Assembly (NCBI RefSeq): GCF_007830545.1
Contig: NZ_VLLF01000002.1
Location: forward strand, 372,001 to 436,000
Reading direction: 5' to 3'
DNA: 64,000 nt
Source of the DNA: Roseibium hamelinense
GTDB lineage: Bacteria; Pseudomonadota; Alphaproteobacteria; Rhizobiales; Stappiaceae
Shown here: in pieces, positions 7,796 to 17,008 of the stretch
Position numbering within the stretch: the stretch's first letter is position 1
How the letters are laid out: each line of letters begins with the position of its first letter
Notes under the pieces: generated by a model
Database searches by the model: none
Seen by the model: only the letters and a program-made list of their open reading frames with translations
What the model was told of the DNA's origin: nothing
Made by a program: the position numbers and the translations under genes

Positions 7796-9646
7796 ATGGG
7801 ATTGTCTTCTGCCATCAACACGGCGCTGTTTGGATTAAACTACAACCAGCGGCAAATCGACATTACCGCGTCGAATGTGTCGAACGCGAACACAGCCGGG
7901 TATTCACAAAAATCGATATCTGCCAAGGTTTTCTATGACGGCGAGGGCAACGTCTCGGGTCTTATCTCGAACGATATTGTCCGCTCCGTCAATGAGGACA
8001 TTCAAACCGCTTATTTCGGTTCGCTCGCCGAAACGAAATACGCCGGGCAGATTGCCGGATATACAGATCGGCTTGACGAAATTTTCGGCACTATCGGAGA
8101 TGGTGGCGGTCTGAACTCGACAGCCAGCGAACTTGCGAACGCCGTGGCTGCCCTGGTCAATGATCCCGGCGGCTATCCCGCGCAGCTTGATGTTTTGTCG
8201 CGCGCCGATACGTTTGCGCGCGAGCTCAATGCGTCTTATCAGGAAATCAGCGACCTGCGGCAGCAAGCAGATTCAACACTTGCCTCCCAAACAGAGACCG
8301 TAAACGACCTTCTCGCCAGTATTGCAGACGTGGACGCGACCATCACGGAGGCCAAGACCGCAGGAGCTTCCGTTGCAGATCTCCTGGATCAACGGGATCG
8401 TTTCGTCGAGCAGCTTTCGGGCTATCTCGACGTTACAATTTCCGCCGAAGCCGATGGCAAATTGCTTATCCGGGCAGAAAATGGCCAGCAGCTCCTTGCA
8501 AACAACCAGCCTTCGACCGTGTCTTTCGTTCAAACGGGGTTCTTGCAGCCGGGGACAGCTGGAAATTCCGTCACTGTGACCACGCCGGCGGGGACATCTT
8601 ATGACCTGTTGGCGGGCGCCAATACCGGTTCATTGAAAGCCCTCGCTGAAATTCGAGACGAAGTTCTGGTCGAGGCTCAGGCCCAGCTCGACACGATTGC
8701 CGCAGAAGTGTCTTTGGCGTTTTCCAACAACATAGTTGAAAGCACGGCAACGACAGTCGGTCCGGATGATGGGTATGTGCTTGATGTCTCGGGCTTGCAA
8801 GCGGGCAATGAAATCTCTCTGACCTATACCGACACAGCGGGCGCGACCCAGACCGTCACGTTTGTCGCGGTCTCGGACCCGACATTGCTGCCGCTCGCGG
8901 ATACGGCAACTGCCAATCCCAATGACACGGTTTATGGGTTGGACATTTCAAGTGGTAATACAAGCACTTATATTGCATCGATTGTTGCCGATTTGGCCGG
9001 TTCGGGTCTTCAAGTCAGCGACAATGGCGGCAATCTCCAAATCCTGGGCGACACCACGGCACTGCCCAATCCGACAACCGTCTCCAGCCTGAGTGCGGAA
9101 GTTACACCGGCAACATCTTCCGATGGATTGGGTTTCAACCTGTTTGTCGATCAGCGTGAGCGGTTCGATCCGTTTACCGACGCGCTTGAAAATGGCGGTC
9201 AAAGGGTCGGATATGCGGCTGCGATTACAGTCAATCCGGCAGCGCTTGCCGACAGCAGCCAGCTGGTCATCTATCAATCCCCAGCCAATTCCACAAACGA
9301 CCCGGCACGCGCGCAGTACATTTACGACCGTTTGACAAACGAAACGGTGACATTTGACCCGGGAGCGGGGATTGGCAATACGAATTCGCCTTATGAAGGC
9401 AACATCCTGTCATACATCAACCAGACCGTCGCCTATCAGGGCAATCAGGCACAGGATGCGCAGACATACAGCTCCGCAAAAGAAACACTGACGACCAATT
9501 TGGCGCTTCGATACGAAGAGAGCTATGCGGTGGATGTTGATGCCGAAATGGCCTTTTTGATTGAGCTGCAAAACGCGTACACGGCGAATGCGCGCGTTAT
9601 GCAGACCGCAAACGAACTCTTCGACGAATTGTTGCGAGTGATATAG
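7796..9646 (+). CDS. flgK: Flagellar hook-associated protein 1 FlgK
   Basis: A 616-residue hook-filament junction protein. The N-terminus (GLSSAINTALFGLNYNQRQ, NVSNANTAGYSQ) and C-terminus (EMAFLIELQNAYTANARVM) are the conserved FlgK D0/D1 helices. A central insert of about 120 residues around 330-450 has strand-helix-strand patterns similar to those in the flagellins and FlgL here. ATG at 7796 follows GGAAGGG; seven upstream codons are non-conserved. The stop is seven bases before flgL, indicating tight coupling. Confidence 0.95.
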   Translation: MGLSSAINTALFGLNYNQRQIDITASNVSNANTAGYSQKSISAKVFYDGEGNVSGLISNDIVRSVNEDIQTAYFGSLAETKYAGQIAGYTDRLDEIFGTIGDGGGLNSTASELANAVAALVNDPGGYPAQLDVLSRADTFARELNASYQEISDLRQQADSTLASQTETVNDLLASIADVDATITEAKTAGASVADLLDQRDRFVEQLSGYLDVTISAEADGKLLIRAENGQQLLANNQPSTVSFVQTGFLQPGTAGNSVTVTTPAGTSYDLLAGANTGSLKALAEIRDEVLVEAQAQLDTIAAEVSLAFSNNIVESTATTVGPDDGYVLDVSGLQAGNEISLTYTDTAGATQTVTFVAVSDPTLLPLADTATANPNDTVYGLDISSGNTSTYIASIVADLAGSGLQVSDNGGNLQILGDTTALPNPTTVSSLSAEVTPATSSDGLGFNLFVDQRERFDPFTDALENGGQRVGYAAAITVNPAALADSSQLVIYQSPANSTNDPARAQYIYDRLTNETVTFDPGAGIGNTNSPYEGNILSYINQTVAYQGNQAQDAQTYSSAKETLTTNLALRYEESYAVDVDAEMAFLIELQNAYTANARVMQTANELFDELLRVI

Positions 9647-9653
9647 GTGAGCC

Positions 9654-11189
9654 ATGCCGATCGATAGCATCACGACATCGCGGACCTATCTCAGCCAACA
9701 GCTGGTTGGTCTCAATAGAACCATGGACGAGAAAACGACGCAGCTTGCCACCGGCAAGGTTGCGCCGACTTTTGGCGGTGTTGGTGACAACCGGATACTT
9801 GATCTGGAACTCACCCAGCGCGTGGATCGGATTTCGTCGTTTGAACAGACAATCGTAAGCGCAAACCTGCACATCAATACCATGGATGTTACCCTGGACC
9901 GGCTGGAAAACATCCGTATCGATTCCAAGAGCGCACTCGACCCGAACAGCTTTGACCTGCAAAACAACGGCAAGACGCGCACGCAAGCAACTGCGGAACT
10001 GCTGTTGTTTGAGACCGTCAATTTGCTCAACAGCGAAGTGGCCGGCTACTTCCTTTATGGCGGAACAGATGCAACCAGCAATCCGGTTCAGGCCGTGGAA
10101 GCTATTTTGAATGGCAGCGATGGCCTTTCGGGTTTATCAGACGTGATTGACGAGTACATCCAGGCGAACCTTGGAGCAAACAACAATGGCCGGCTCGACG
10201 TGTCGGCCCTCGTTACAAACTTTGCGGGCGCCGTACCGACAGACTCCACATTCACGATTTCTGAAGACGGCATACATGATTTCGGCTTTGATATCGCCTC
10301 GGTCGCCTCGACGCTGTCGAACACCACGATCACCGGCCCGGGCGGCGGTGACCCCGATAGCTTCGACATTCAGCTGACTGGGCAACCGGTCCTCGGTGAG
10401 ACGATCGACATCAGTTTCACGTTGCCGCCGACCAACACGGAGACTTATACGCTCTCACTGACCGCAGCGACTTCGGACGCAGTCGAGGGGACGTTTGCTA
10501 TTGGGGCGGATCTGGAAGAAACCGCAACCAACTTGCGGGCGAAGATAATTTCGGAATTGGAAACGGAAGCTCAAACGAGTCTGAAGGCCATTGCCGCTGA
10601 TTGGGCTGCTGATGAGTTCTTTGACACATTCAACGGAGCTGAGCCGCAAAGAATCGACGGCCCGCCGTACGACACGGCAACTGCACGTGTTGCCGGAGGC
10701 AGCACCACCCTGTCTTGGTATACCGGTGAAAACTCCACCACAACCAATCCACGCAACGACAAGTCTGCCATCATCGACACCAACCTCACCGTGAACTACG
10801 GGGCGCGTGCAAATGAGCAGGGACTTGCCGATCTGGTGAAATCCTTGGCAACATTCGTGTCAGCAGATTTTTCCGCGGGTGCCAGCATCGATGAGCAGTA
10901 TCATCAGGCGCTGACGACAAAAATGCGATCTGTTCTGGAGCCGGATACGGCGACACAATCGGGCATCGCCGATATTGCAACTGAAGTTGCCATCGTTCAG
11001 CGAACAGTCAAACAGACAAACGACCGTCATCTTCAGATGAAGTCGACCTATCAGACGACAATTGATGAAATCGAAGGCGTAGACAACGAGGTCTTGGCCG
11101 TCGAAATCCTGCAACTTCAGACCAATATAGAAGCGTCGTACAGAGCAACGTCCCTGGTTCTCAATCTGAACCTGGCTGACTTCCTGTAA
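9654..11189 (+). CDS. flgL: Flagellar hook-associated protein 3 FlgL
   Basis: A 511-residue junction protein. Its N-terminus (SRTYLSQQLVGLNRTM, LATGKVAP) and C-terminus (LQTNIEASYRATSLVLNLNL) are flagellin-like helices typical of alphaproteobacterial FlgL. It is longer than the roughly 300-residue enteric protein because of a central surface insert (about 200-370). AGGTGAG overlaps the end of flgK and serves as ribosome site. It ends the flgEKL operon, followed by a terminator. Confidence 0.93.
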   Translation: MPIDSITTSRTYLSQQLVGLNRTMDEKTTQLATGKVAPTFGGVGDNRILDLELTQRVDRISSFEQTIVSANLHINTMDVTLDRLENIRIDSKSALDPNSFDLQNNGKTRTQATAELLLFETVNLLNSEVAGYFLYGGTDATSNPVQAVEAILNGSDGLSGLSDVIDEYIQANLGANNNGRLDVSALVTNFAGAVPTDSTFTISEDGIHDFGFDIASVASTLSNTTITGPGGGDPDSFDIQLTGQPVLGETIDISFTLPPTNTETYTLSLTAATSDAVEGTFAIGADLEETATNLRAKIISELETEAQTSLKAIAADWAADEFFDTFNGAEPQRIDGPPYDTATARVAGGSTTLSWYTGENSTTTNPRNDKSAIIDTNLTVNYGARANEQGLADLVKSLATFVSADFSAGASIDEQYHQALTTKMRSVLEPDTATQSGIADIATEVAIVQRTVKQTNDRHLQMKSTYQTTIDEIEGVDNEVLAVEILQLQTNIEASYRATSLVLNLNLADFL

Positions 11190-11211
11190 GCTCTAAAGAA
11201 CGATTACAAAA

Positions 11212-11240
11212 AAACCGGCGTCACGAATGTGCGCCGGTTT
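11212..11240. terminator. Terminator hairpin between flgL and flaF
   Basis: AAACCGGCG (11212-11220) pairs perfectly with CGCCGGTTT (11232-11240) around an 11-base loop. An A-run precedes and T-rich bases follow the stem, so it can serve the plus-strand flgL transcript and the converging flaF transcript. Confidence 0.7.
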
Positions 11241-11258
11241 GTCGTGACCGTATTTGGC

Positions 11259-11633
11259 CTATTCCGGCTGAGACCGAAGGCCCTCGGCAATCATGCGGTT
11301 GATGCTGATCAGGGTTGCCAACTTTTCTGGGGTCGGGTCGGTCAGTACAGCCATGGTCTGCTTGAACACGAAGATACCAAGCGACCCGAGATTGTTCTTA
11401 ATCTCCTGCGGCAACGGATTGTCTTTGTCTGTCGCTGAGGTTACGAGCACTGTCCAAAGGCGGCGGTTGTATGTGAGGGCTTCGTCCTTTTCTGCAAAGG
11501 AACTTTCCTCCCATTCATCCTTGATCAACTGCAGCCGGGCTGCGGCCTTCATGAGAAGGTTCGCCTCCAACTCCCTCGGCGATACCGCTGTCTGGCTCGC
11601 TTTCTGATAAGCCTGCGCTGCCTGCTTGTACAT
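11259..11633 (-). CDS. flaF: Flagellin biosynthesis regulator FlaF
   Basis: A 124-residue protein matching FlaF throughout (AYQKASQTAVSPRELEANLL near the start, NRRLWTVLVTSATDKDNPLP in the middle). In Caulobacter FlaF is a flagellin chaperone/activator that counteracts FlbT in flagellin translation. Its first 119 bases overlap the C-terminal coding region of flbT in another frame, so translation is probably coupled. Located downstream of two flagellin genes, its direct targets. Confidence 0.93.
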   Translation of the reverse strand: MYKQAAQAYQKASQTAVSPRELEANLLMKAAARLQLIKDEWEESSFAEKDEALTYNRRLWTVLVTSATDKDNPLPQEIKNNLGSLGIFVFKQTMAVLTDPTPEKLATLISINRMIAEGLRSQPE

Positions 11634-12009
11634 GACCGATCAGCGTCCTCTCGTACTCGATGAGCTTTCGTGCTTCTTTAAGTGCTTTGTAAAAGGAACC
11701 CTTTAGGATCGAGTTACTAATCACTGTAACATATGGGATCGTACTCGGTGCGGCCCTGATGATGTCGTTTACAAGTGTAAAGTAGTCTTCTTGAATTTTT
11801 TCAACGTCGTCAGATAGATACATAAGCTGAACGGCCAAATAGACGCGTTTTGCCGGTGTATCTGCGGTCGCTGGTGTGAGAATGTCCTTTTCTCGCAGGA
11901 TGGGCGCTTTTCCCTCGATGAACAGGCGGGTGCGTTGATTGTCATTGGTGATAACAGAATCGCCAATAATGATCCGTTCGCCAGGTTTTAGCTCGACTTT
12001 GAGCGCCAT
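11515..12009 (-). CDS. flbT: Flagellin mRNA regulator FlbT, with C-terminal extension
   Basis: A 164-residue FlbT starting MALKVELKPGERIIIGDSV, with a strong GGAGG ribosome site 7 bases upstream. FlbT binds the 5' leader of flagellin mRNA and represses translation or promotes decay until the hook is complete. The family core ends at about residue 125 (LIEYERTLIG); the remaining roughly 39 residues are hydrophilic, Ser/Glu/Gly-rich and read through the beginning of flaF in a shifted frame. Whether this tail is functional is unknown. A direct repeat of ACGTTAA (12-base period) lies upstream at about 12043-12061. Confidence 0.92.
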   Translation of the reverse strand: MALKVELKPGERIIIGDSVITNDNQRTRLFIEGKAPILREKDILTPATADTPAKRVYLAVQLMYLSDDVEKIQEDYFTLVNDIIRAAPSTIPYVTVISNSILKGSFYKALKEARKLIEYERTLIGHVQAGSAGLSESEPDSGIAEGVGGEPSHEGRSPAAVDQG

Positions 12010-12095
12010 TCCTTGACCTCCAACTCCGAAGGATGGCAGAGAACGTTAACGAAAACGTTAATTTGTCTGCCAAATCCTTAACGCCCCTAAGAAAA

Positions 12096-13562
12096 CTAGA
12101 ACAGGCTCAAAACGCTTTGCTCGGCCTGGTTCGCCAACGACAAGGCCGTCGACGACAGCTGTTGACGTGTTTGAAGCGCAAGCATGTTTGCGCCTTCCTC
12201 ATTCATGTCGGCGATTGTCAGCGCGCCAGCTCCAACCTCCAGCGTGTTGATCAATTCTTCGGTAAAATCAGTTCGGATTTGCACTGTCGAGAGATTGGAA
12301 CCGAAGGTACTGGCCGAGGATCGCAGTTCATCCAAAGCCGCGTTAATGGATTGCAGGATCCGTTCGATATCGGTCGCACTCTTGAATTCGGAATCGGTCG
12401 CGGTCAGTGACACAGTACCGCTCGTCTGACCCAAATTGCCTATGTTGAAGTCATTGTTGTCACTCTCGATAGAAAACGAGACTTCGCCTATCAGACTGAT
12501 ACTGCCGCCCGAGAATGTCGCATCCAGCCCTTTGACGTTGTTTACGAGTGTTACGAAATCACTCACGGTCGTATCAGCGTCAAGCTCCAGGGATGCCGGG
12601 ATAAACCCATTCCCATCCGTGATCGTAAGCGTGTCGCCAATTTTGAAGGACCCTGAGCTTATAAGCGTTGCGGTCGACGACATCGGACTGACCACAGCCG
12701 TTGTGGTTGTCGCATTTCCGCCACCTGTGTTGTCTTTGGTTATGACAACGTTTTCGCCGAGGCCTGAGTTAATTGTGATCGTATCTGTGCCTTCGTCGAA
12801 GGTCGCGGATATCCCCTGGATGTTCTCTAGAGCATTTACATAATCCTGAACCGTGGTCACATCGGTGCCGACAGTTAGAGCCACGGTGGCGGAGCCGCCT
12901 ATGATTTCAATGACGTCGCCGGCCGCAAAGTCTGGATGGTCGGCCAAGTCCGAAGAGGCCTGAAGGGCTGTGAGCGTGATGCCCGCGTTGCCGGCAAACA
13001 AAGAAAACGAGGATGTCGCCCCTACACCGGTGGCCAGATCGTCAAGGTTGAGGCCTTCGTCCAATGTTGTGTCTGTGTAATCGACCGGATTGATCATCAA
13101 GTTGGAGGTTGAATCTTCGTTGAAGATCACCTCCAGCTCGTTGCCCAGGCCTGCGAGCAGGTTTTTACCTTTGTAGCCGGCGTCCCGGGCCATGTCCTCG
13201 ATTTGAACCAGGATCTCGTTGTAGCGTTCGGTGAAGTTTTTCCGCTCAAACTCGCTTTGAGTTTGAAGTGCCTGGTTTGCGATCGCTTTCGCGGATTCAA
13301 CCAGCTTCACAATCGAATTGATACCGTCTTCCGCCGCGCGGAGCGTCTGCACAGCTTGGCCCATATTGTCGAGCAGGTTCGACAAATCGTTTGCCCGATC
13401 GTTCAGGCCTTGCGCCGTGAAGAATGAATTCGGATTGTCGAGAGCCGAGTTCACCTTCAGACCAGTCGCCAACCGGTTCTGCGTGGTGGACTGCAACTTC
13501 GACGTACTTTTCAGAGCGAGGAGATTTTCCCGGACGGCACTAGAAAGGACGATATCGCTCAT
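12096..13562 (-). CDS. Flagellin (first of two paralogues)
   Basis: A 488-residue flagellin. Residues 1-140 (MSDIVLSSAVRENLL, NRLATGLKVNSALDNPNSFF) and the last 90 (STVQIRTDFTEELINTLEVG, LALQTRQQLSSTALSLANQA) are the polymerising D0/D1 domains. The middle holds two copies of a flagellin hook-IN-like module (pattern: GDxIxI, about 20 residues, TTVQDYVNAL, then SATFDEG). It is a clear paralogue of the gene at 13852-15354. No sigma-54 element was found in the 290 bases upstream, so its promoter type is uncertain. flbT lies 86 bases downstream without a visible terminator. Confidence 0.94.
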   Translation of the reverse strand: MSDIVLSSAVRENLLALKSTSKLQSTTQNRLATGLKVNSALDNPNSFFTAQGLNDRANDLSNLLDNMGQAVQTLRAAEDGINSIVKLVESAKAIANQALQTQSEFERKNFTERYNEILVQIEDMARDAGYKGKNLLAGLGNELEVIFNEDSTSNLMINPVDYTDTTLDEGLNLDDLATGVGATSSFSLFAGNAGITLTALQASSDLADHPDFAAGDVIEIIGGSATVALTVGTDVTTVQDYVNALENIQGISATFDEGTDTITINSGLGENVVITKDNTGGGNATTTTAVVSPMSSTATLISSGSFKIGDTLTITDGNGFIPASLELDADTTVSDFVTLVNNVKGLDATFSGGSISLIGEVSFSIESDNNDFNIGNLGQTSGTVSLTATDSEFKSATDIERILQSINAALDELRSSASTFGSNLSTVQIRTDFTEELINTLEVGAGALTIADMNEEGANMLALQTRQQLSSTALSLANQAEQSVLSLF

Positions 13563-13780
13563 TTGACTTCACCGCACATTTAATGATCGAGGTCACAAGT
13601 GCGAAGCAGGTTTTACCCGCTCGCACTTTGAATGATCTCAAAACTAAATGAAAAGTTAAGTAGTCGTGCACTTGTTAATCTTTTGGAAGGAATAGTTACC
13701 AAAAGAAAAATTTTAACTCATTGATTTTCTTAATTAAAAAATCTGGTGAATTTGACGCTGCTGGCAGGCAAAACAAAGAA

Positions 13781-13804
13781 ACGGCGGGGTTTTGGCCCCG
13801 CCGT
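13781..13804 (-). terminator. Rho-independent terminator of the upstream flagellin gene
   Basis: ACGGCGGGG and CCCCGCCGT form a perfect nine-pair stem with a six-base loop. On the minus strand it is followed by a T-rich tract (TTCTTTGTTTT). It lies 48 bases after the stop of the flagellin gene at 13852-15354. Confidence 0.85.
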
Positions 13805-13851
13805 CCTGATTGTCAGGTTGTGAGTCGTGCGTTTGACTGATTCTTTCAGAC

Positions 13852-15354
13852 CTAGAAGAGCGACAGAACTGTCTGGTCCGCCTGCGACGCGAAGGACAGT
13901 GATGTCGATGCAAGCTGCTGACGTGTCTGAAGCGCCAGAAGGTTTGCACCTTCTTCGTTGGTGTCGGCCAGGGTAAGGAGGCCGGCACCTTCCTGAAGCG
14001 TGTTGATTGTAGACCGGGTGAAGTCCTGACGGATTTCAATGGTCGACAGGTTGGTACCGAACTCGGAGGCCTGGGCACGCAGGTTGCTGAGCGCCGTATT
14101 GATCCGGTCAAGTACCTTGTTGATTTCGTTATCGGTCGCAAAGCCTGAGTTCTGAGCCGCAGTAACGTTCACGCCATCATTGTCAGCTGTGAAGGCTGAG
14201 GCTGCGAAGTCTGCGTTGTCGCTGGTCAGGTTCAGTGTCACATCACTTTCGATGGTGATCTGACCAGTACCAGTGTTGAAGCTGGCAGAGACCCCATTGA
14301 AGTCATCAACAAAGTCCTCAAGATCAGAAACAGTCGTTGCACTTGTGATTTCAAGGGAGCCGAGTTCAAATCCATTGCCGTCTTCGAGTGTGAGTGTGTC
14401 ACCCACCTTGAAGGATCCGGATTCTGACAGGAGCTGTGTTCCTACAGTGAAGGCGTTTGACGTCACGCCGGTCAAGCTGGCAGAAGACGAACCGTCACCG
14501 GCTTGATTGTAGAGGAATACATCGTCATTCGATGTGATGCTCAAACCACCAGTTGCCTCGTCAAATTCGGCACGAACACCAGCAACACCATCAATTGCCG
14601 TTACAAGATCCTGCACAGTTGTTCCGGCAGAAACTGTTAGGGTTGCCTGAACGCTGCCGGCGTTGCCTGCGACGCCGTTCAAGTTGATCGTGTCACCGAC
14701 TGCAAATGAAGAACTATCGGTCAGAACCGAACCAGAAGCGAGTGCATCACCGCTGCCGTTGGTCAGTGTGATGGAACTGTTTCCGCCTTCTAACTGTAAG
14801 GTTGTTGCGCCGCCTTGAGCTTCGTTGAGGTCGGACAGGTTCAAGCCAGTCGACAGTGTCGTGTTGGTGTAATCGACCGAGTCAACCGTCAGCGAGGACG
14901 TGTTGTCTTCGTTGAAGATCGTTGTCAGTTCGTTACCGGCACCGCCCAGAAGGTTTTTACCCTTATAGTCGGAGTCTTTCGCCAGATCCTCGATCTGCCC
15001 GAGAAGATCGTTGTACTGAGTTGCGAACTGAGCGCGCTCGAACTGGCTTTGCGTTTGCAACGCTTGGTTGGCTTTCGCTTTTGCCGATTCAGTCAGCTTC
15101 GTGATTGCAGAGATACCTTCGTCCGCTGCTTTGAGAGTCTGAACCGATTGGCCCATGTCATCAAGCAGTGTACCCAAATCGTTCGCACGCGAAGTCAGGC
15201 CGGATGCGGTAAAGAAGCTGTTTGGATTGTCGAGGGCGGAGTTAACTTTACGTCCGGTCGCCAGTTTGTTCTGAACGTCCGAAAGTAGCGACGCGGTTTG
15301 TTGAAGCGTGTTGAGGTTCGCACGCACCGCGCTGGAAAGCGTAATATCGCTCAT
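13852..15354 (-). CDS. Flagellin (second of two paralogues)
   Basis: A 500-residue flagellin nearly identical in its end domains to the gene at 12096-13562 (MSDITLSSAVRANLNTLQ; C-terminal LALQTRQQLASTSLSFASQA). Its central region carries two hook-IN-like modules (GDTINLNGVAG...TTVQDLVTAIDGVAG; GDTLTLEDGNGFELGSLEI...TTVSDLEDFVDDFNG), the second alignable with that of the other flagellin. The ATG at 15354 follows GAAAGGA; eleven upstream codons are not flagellin-like. It has its own terminator, and no sigma-54 element is visible in its 290-base upstream region. Confidence 0.94.
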   Translation of the reverse strand: MSDITLSSAVRANLNTLQQTASLLSDVQNKLATGRKVNSALDNPNSFFTASGLTSRANDLGTLLDDMGQSVQTLKAADEGISAITKLTESAKAKANQALQTQSQFERAQFATQYNDLLGQIEDLAKDSDYKGKNLLGGAGNELTTIFNEDNTSSLTVDSVDYTNTTLSTGLNLSDLNEAQGGATTLQLEGGNSSITLTNGSGDALASGSVLTDSSSFAVGDTINLNGVAGNAGSVQATLTVSAGTTVQDLVTAIDGVAGVRAEFDEATGGLSITSNDDVFLYNQAGDGSSSASLTGVTSNAFTVGTQLLSESGSFKVGDTLTLEDGNGFELGSLEITSATTVSDLEDFVDDFNGVSASFNTGTGQITIESDVTLNLTSDNADFAASAFTADNDGVNVTAAQNSGFATDNEINKVLDRINTALSNLRAQASEFGTNLSTIEIRQDFTRSTINTLQEGAGLLTLADTNEEGANLLALQTRQQLASTSLSFASQADQTVLSLF

Positions 15355-15648
15355 ATGTAGGTTCCTTTCTAGGAATACGAGATACACAGCCCCTTCCTGG
15401 AGCTATCCACGATATGACACCGAGGATCATAACAGGGTGTAAAGAAAGATGGTTAGCGCCGGTTAAGGTTAATAAGCAATTTCAAAGATCTAGCATGCGC
15501 TCTACGTTGCTTAGGCCAGATATCTTTAGGGAATTGGGAGGGAGTCCGAGGGACGACAGGCAGCAGTCGTGTTTCATCTGTCAGCGATGATTCAGAACAT
15601 CACAGTTAAACAGGCAATTTCTGCTGTGTCATGAAAGCCGCGGAATGC

Positions 15649-16041
15649 TTACACGGTGGTTTGGAACCGCTGGGCTTCTGCAGGGCCGGCCTGCGCGGCG
15701 ATCGTTTCAGCATAAACGCGCAGCCGCCGCAGTGTTTCGCTCGGAATCTGACGCACGACTTCACCGGTATCCGGATCTGTAGCCGTGTAGACGAAACTGT
15801 CGATCTCCGGGTCATAGTTGTTGCTGCGTTCAAGGCGCGGCGCAACTTGATCCAGCAGCGTCTGCTCGCGTTCCTTGGAACTTGCCGATTGCTCGTTCTG
15901 CTGAGTTTCATCAAGCGGAGCAACGGCTTCGCCAGACGGTAATTCTGTCTTTACCGCTGGTTCTGTCCGTTCCGGTGCTTTCGTAACCGGCGTTATCGCC
16001 GTGTATGACGGCAAGGGCGGCCGGGCCAATCCCAAATCCAT
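15649..16041 (-). CDS. flaG: FlaG family protein
   Basis: A 130-residue protein with a disordered Pro/Glu-rich N-terminal half and the C-terminal FlaG signature (VYTATDPDTGEVVRQIPSET). FlaG proteins affect filament length or flagellin export in other bacteria. ATG at 16041 is chosen because GGAGGA lies about nine bases upstream; a TTG eight codons earlier is less likely. It sits upstream of the flagellin genes on the same strand, fitting a filament role. The 294 bases between it and the flagellin start contain no other gene. Confidence 0.8.
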   Translation of the reverse strand: MDLGLARPPLPSYTAITPVTKAPERTEPAVKTELPSGEAVAPLDETQQNEQSASSKEREQTLLDQVAPRLERSNNYDPEIDSFVYTATDPDTGEVVRQIPSETLRRLRVYAETIAAQAGPAEAQRFQTTV

Positions 16042-16208
16042 CGCTGTATCCTCCGGGTTACTCAAAACATAAACCCGTCAAGCGAAGAATAATCTAAGGG
16101 TGTGAATCGTTTGTTAACGAAATAGATACACTTTTCAATGCGCTGATTTGATAGGGATATTTCGAATCACAAGCACTGATTTTTATCAGGAATAATGCGG
16201 GTGGATCG

Positions 16209-16700
16209 TTATAGAGACCGATTGACCGCAATGCCCTGGGCGGCGAATTCCCGGGAGGGGGCATTGCCGGCCGCACCGTAAGTGGTCGGTTTACGGCTTG
16301 TACCCACGGCCTTGGCCACGCTTTCCACAACCGAACCTGCAACCTCCCGGGCAGTTGCAAGAACGGCAAGGTTGATCCGCAGAACCGGCTGAAACTCGCC
16401 GTGCTGGCGGCGGAGCGCCTGGGTGCGGTTGGGGGCAAGGTTGCCAAGCGTAACGGCGTGCTCCTTCGCACACATCATTCCGCGGGTGTACTCATGGATC
16501 AACCGTGCCTTGTCTGGCTGCAAAAGGCCTGCTTCTTTCAGTTGGCCGCCCCGTACAAGCTCGGTCTCACGCTCTATTACCGAAAGCAGGGCCTCCATTG
16601 TCGTCATCAAGGCGTTGCAAAACTGCTCGGCCTCTTGCGGGCTCGACGGCCGTTCGGTTGAAAAGGGAAGAATCTGTGTCTCTGCTGCGGATGCGGTCAT
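16209..16700 (-). CDS. FlgN/FlbY-like flagellar protein
   Basis: A 163-residue mostly helical protein (helices at about 20-50, 55-75 and 85-125) with a C-terminal TTYGAAGN motif like the YGxxG tail of FlgN-type chaperones. It overlaps the flgJ/cheL stop by four bases (ATGA) and is last in flgI-flgJ-flgN order, the position of flbY in Caulobacter. FlgN proteins chaperone hook-filament junction proteins FlgK and FlgL. The assignment rests on context, size and weak motif similarity. Confidence 0.6.
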   Translation of the reverse strand: MTASAAETQILPFSTERPSSPQEAEQFCNALMTTMEALLSVIERETELVRGGQLKEAGLLQPDKARLIHEYTRGMMCAKEHAVTLGNLAPNRTQALRRQHGEFQPVLRINLAVLATAREVAGSVVESVAKAVGTSRKPTTYGAAGNAPSREFAAQGIAVNRSL

Positions 16701-17008
16701 CGCGCTGCCTCCTGAAGAGCAAGTAGTTCGCGTTCGACGCTGTCAGCAAGTCCTATCCCCCCGCTTTCGGAGATCGACTTGGCGTATTCATTCACCAGCA
16801 AGCCCTGCCACGCTTCGGCGCCTTCGCCGCTTCCCCAGGTGCCGCCTTCCTCAAGCCCGGTAAACATGCTTTGCATCATGTTGTTCAAGAATACGGCTTC
16901 AAACTCTTCTGCTGCCGCACGGACTTGCGTTTTGTTCGCAGGATCCACACCCACAAGTGCGGAATGAGGGCTTTTCTGCGCTGCTATATTCTGGGTGGTC
17001 TCTAGCAT
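16697..17008 (-). CDS. flgJ: Rod-binding protein, FlgJ N-domain only (CheL-like)
   Basis: A 103-residue protein corresponding to the rod-capping N-terminal domain of FlgJ (AAAEEFEAVFLNNMMQSMF; then EAWQGLLVNEYAKSISESGG). The muramidase domain found in enteric FlgJ is absent, as is usual in alphaproteobacteria, where the protein is often called CheL. The ATG at 17008 shares its A with the flgI stop (TGATG), so it is translationally coupled to flgI; the GTG one codon earlier is an alternative. Confidence 0.88.
   Translation of the reverse strand: MLETTQNIAAQKSPHSALVGVDPANKTQVRAAAEEFEAVFLNNMMQSMFTGLEEGGTWGSGEGAEAWQGLLVNEYAKSISESGGIGLADSVERELLALQEAAR

Noticed and set aside
12043..12061. TTAA repeats upstream of flbT as a CtrA site.
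   Set aside because: The two TTAA boxes are eight bases apart, not seven; only a direct repeat is supported.
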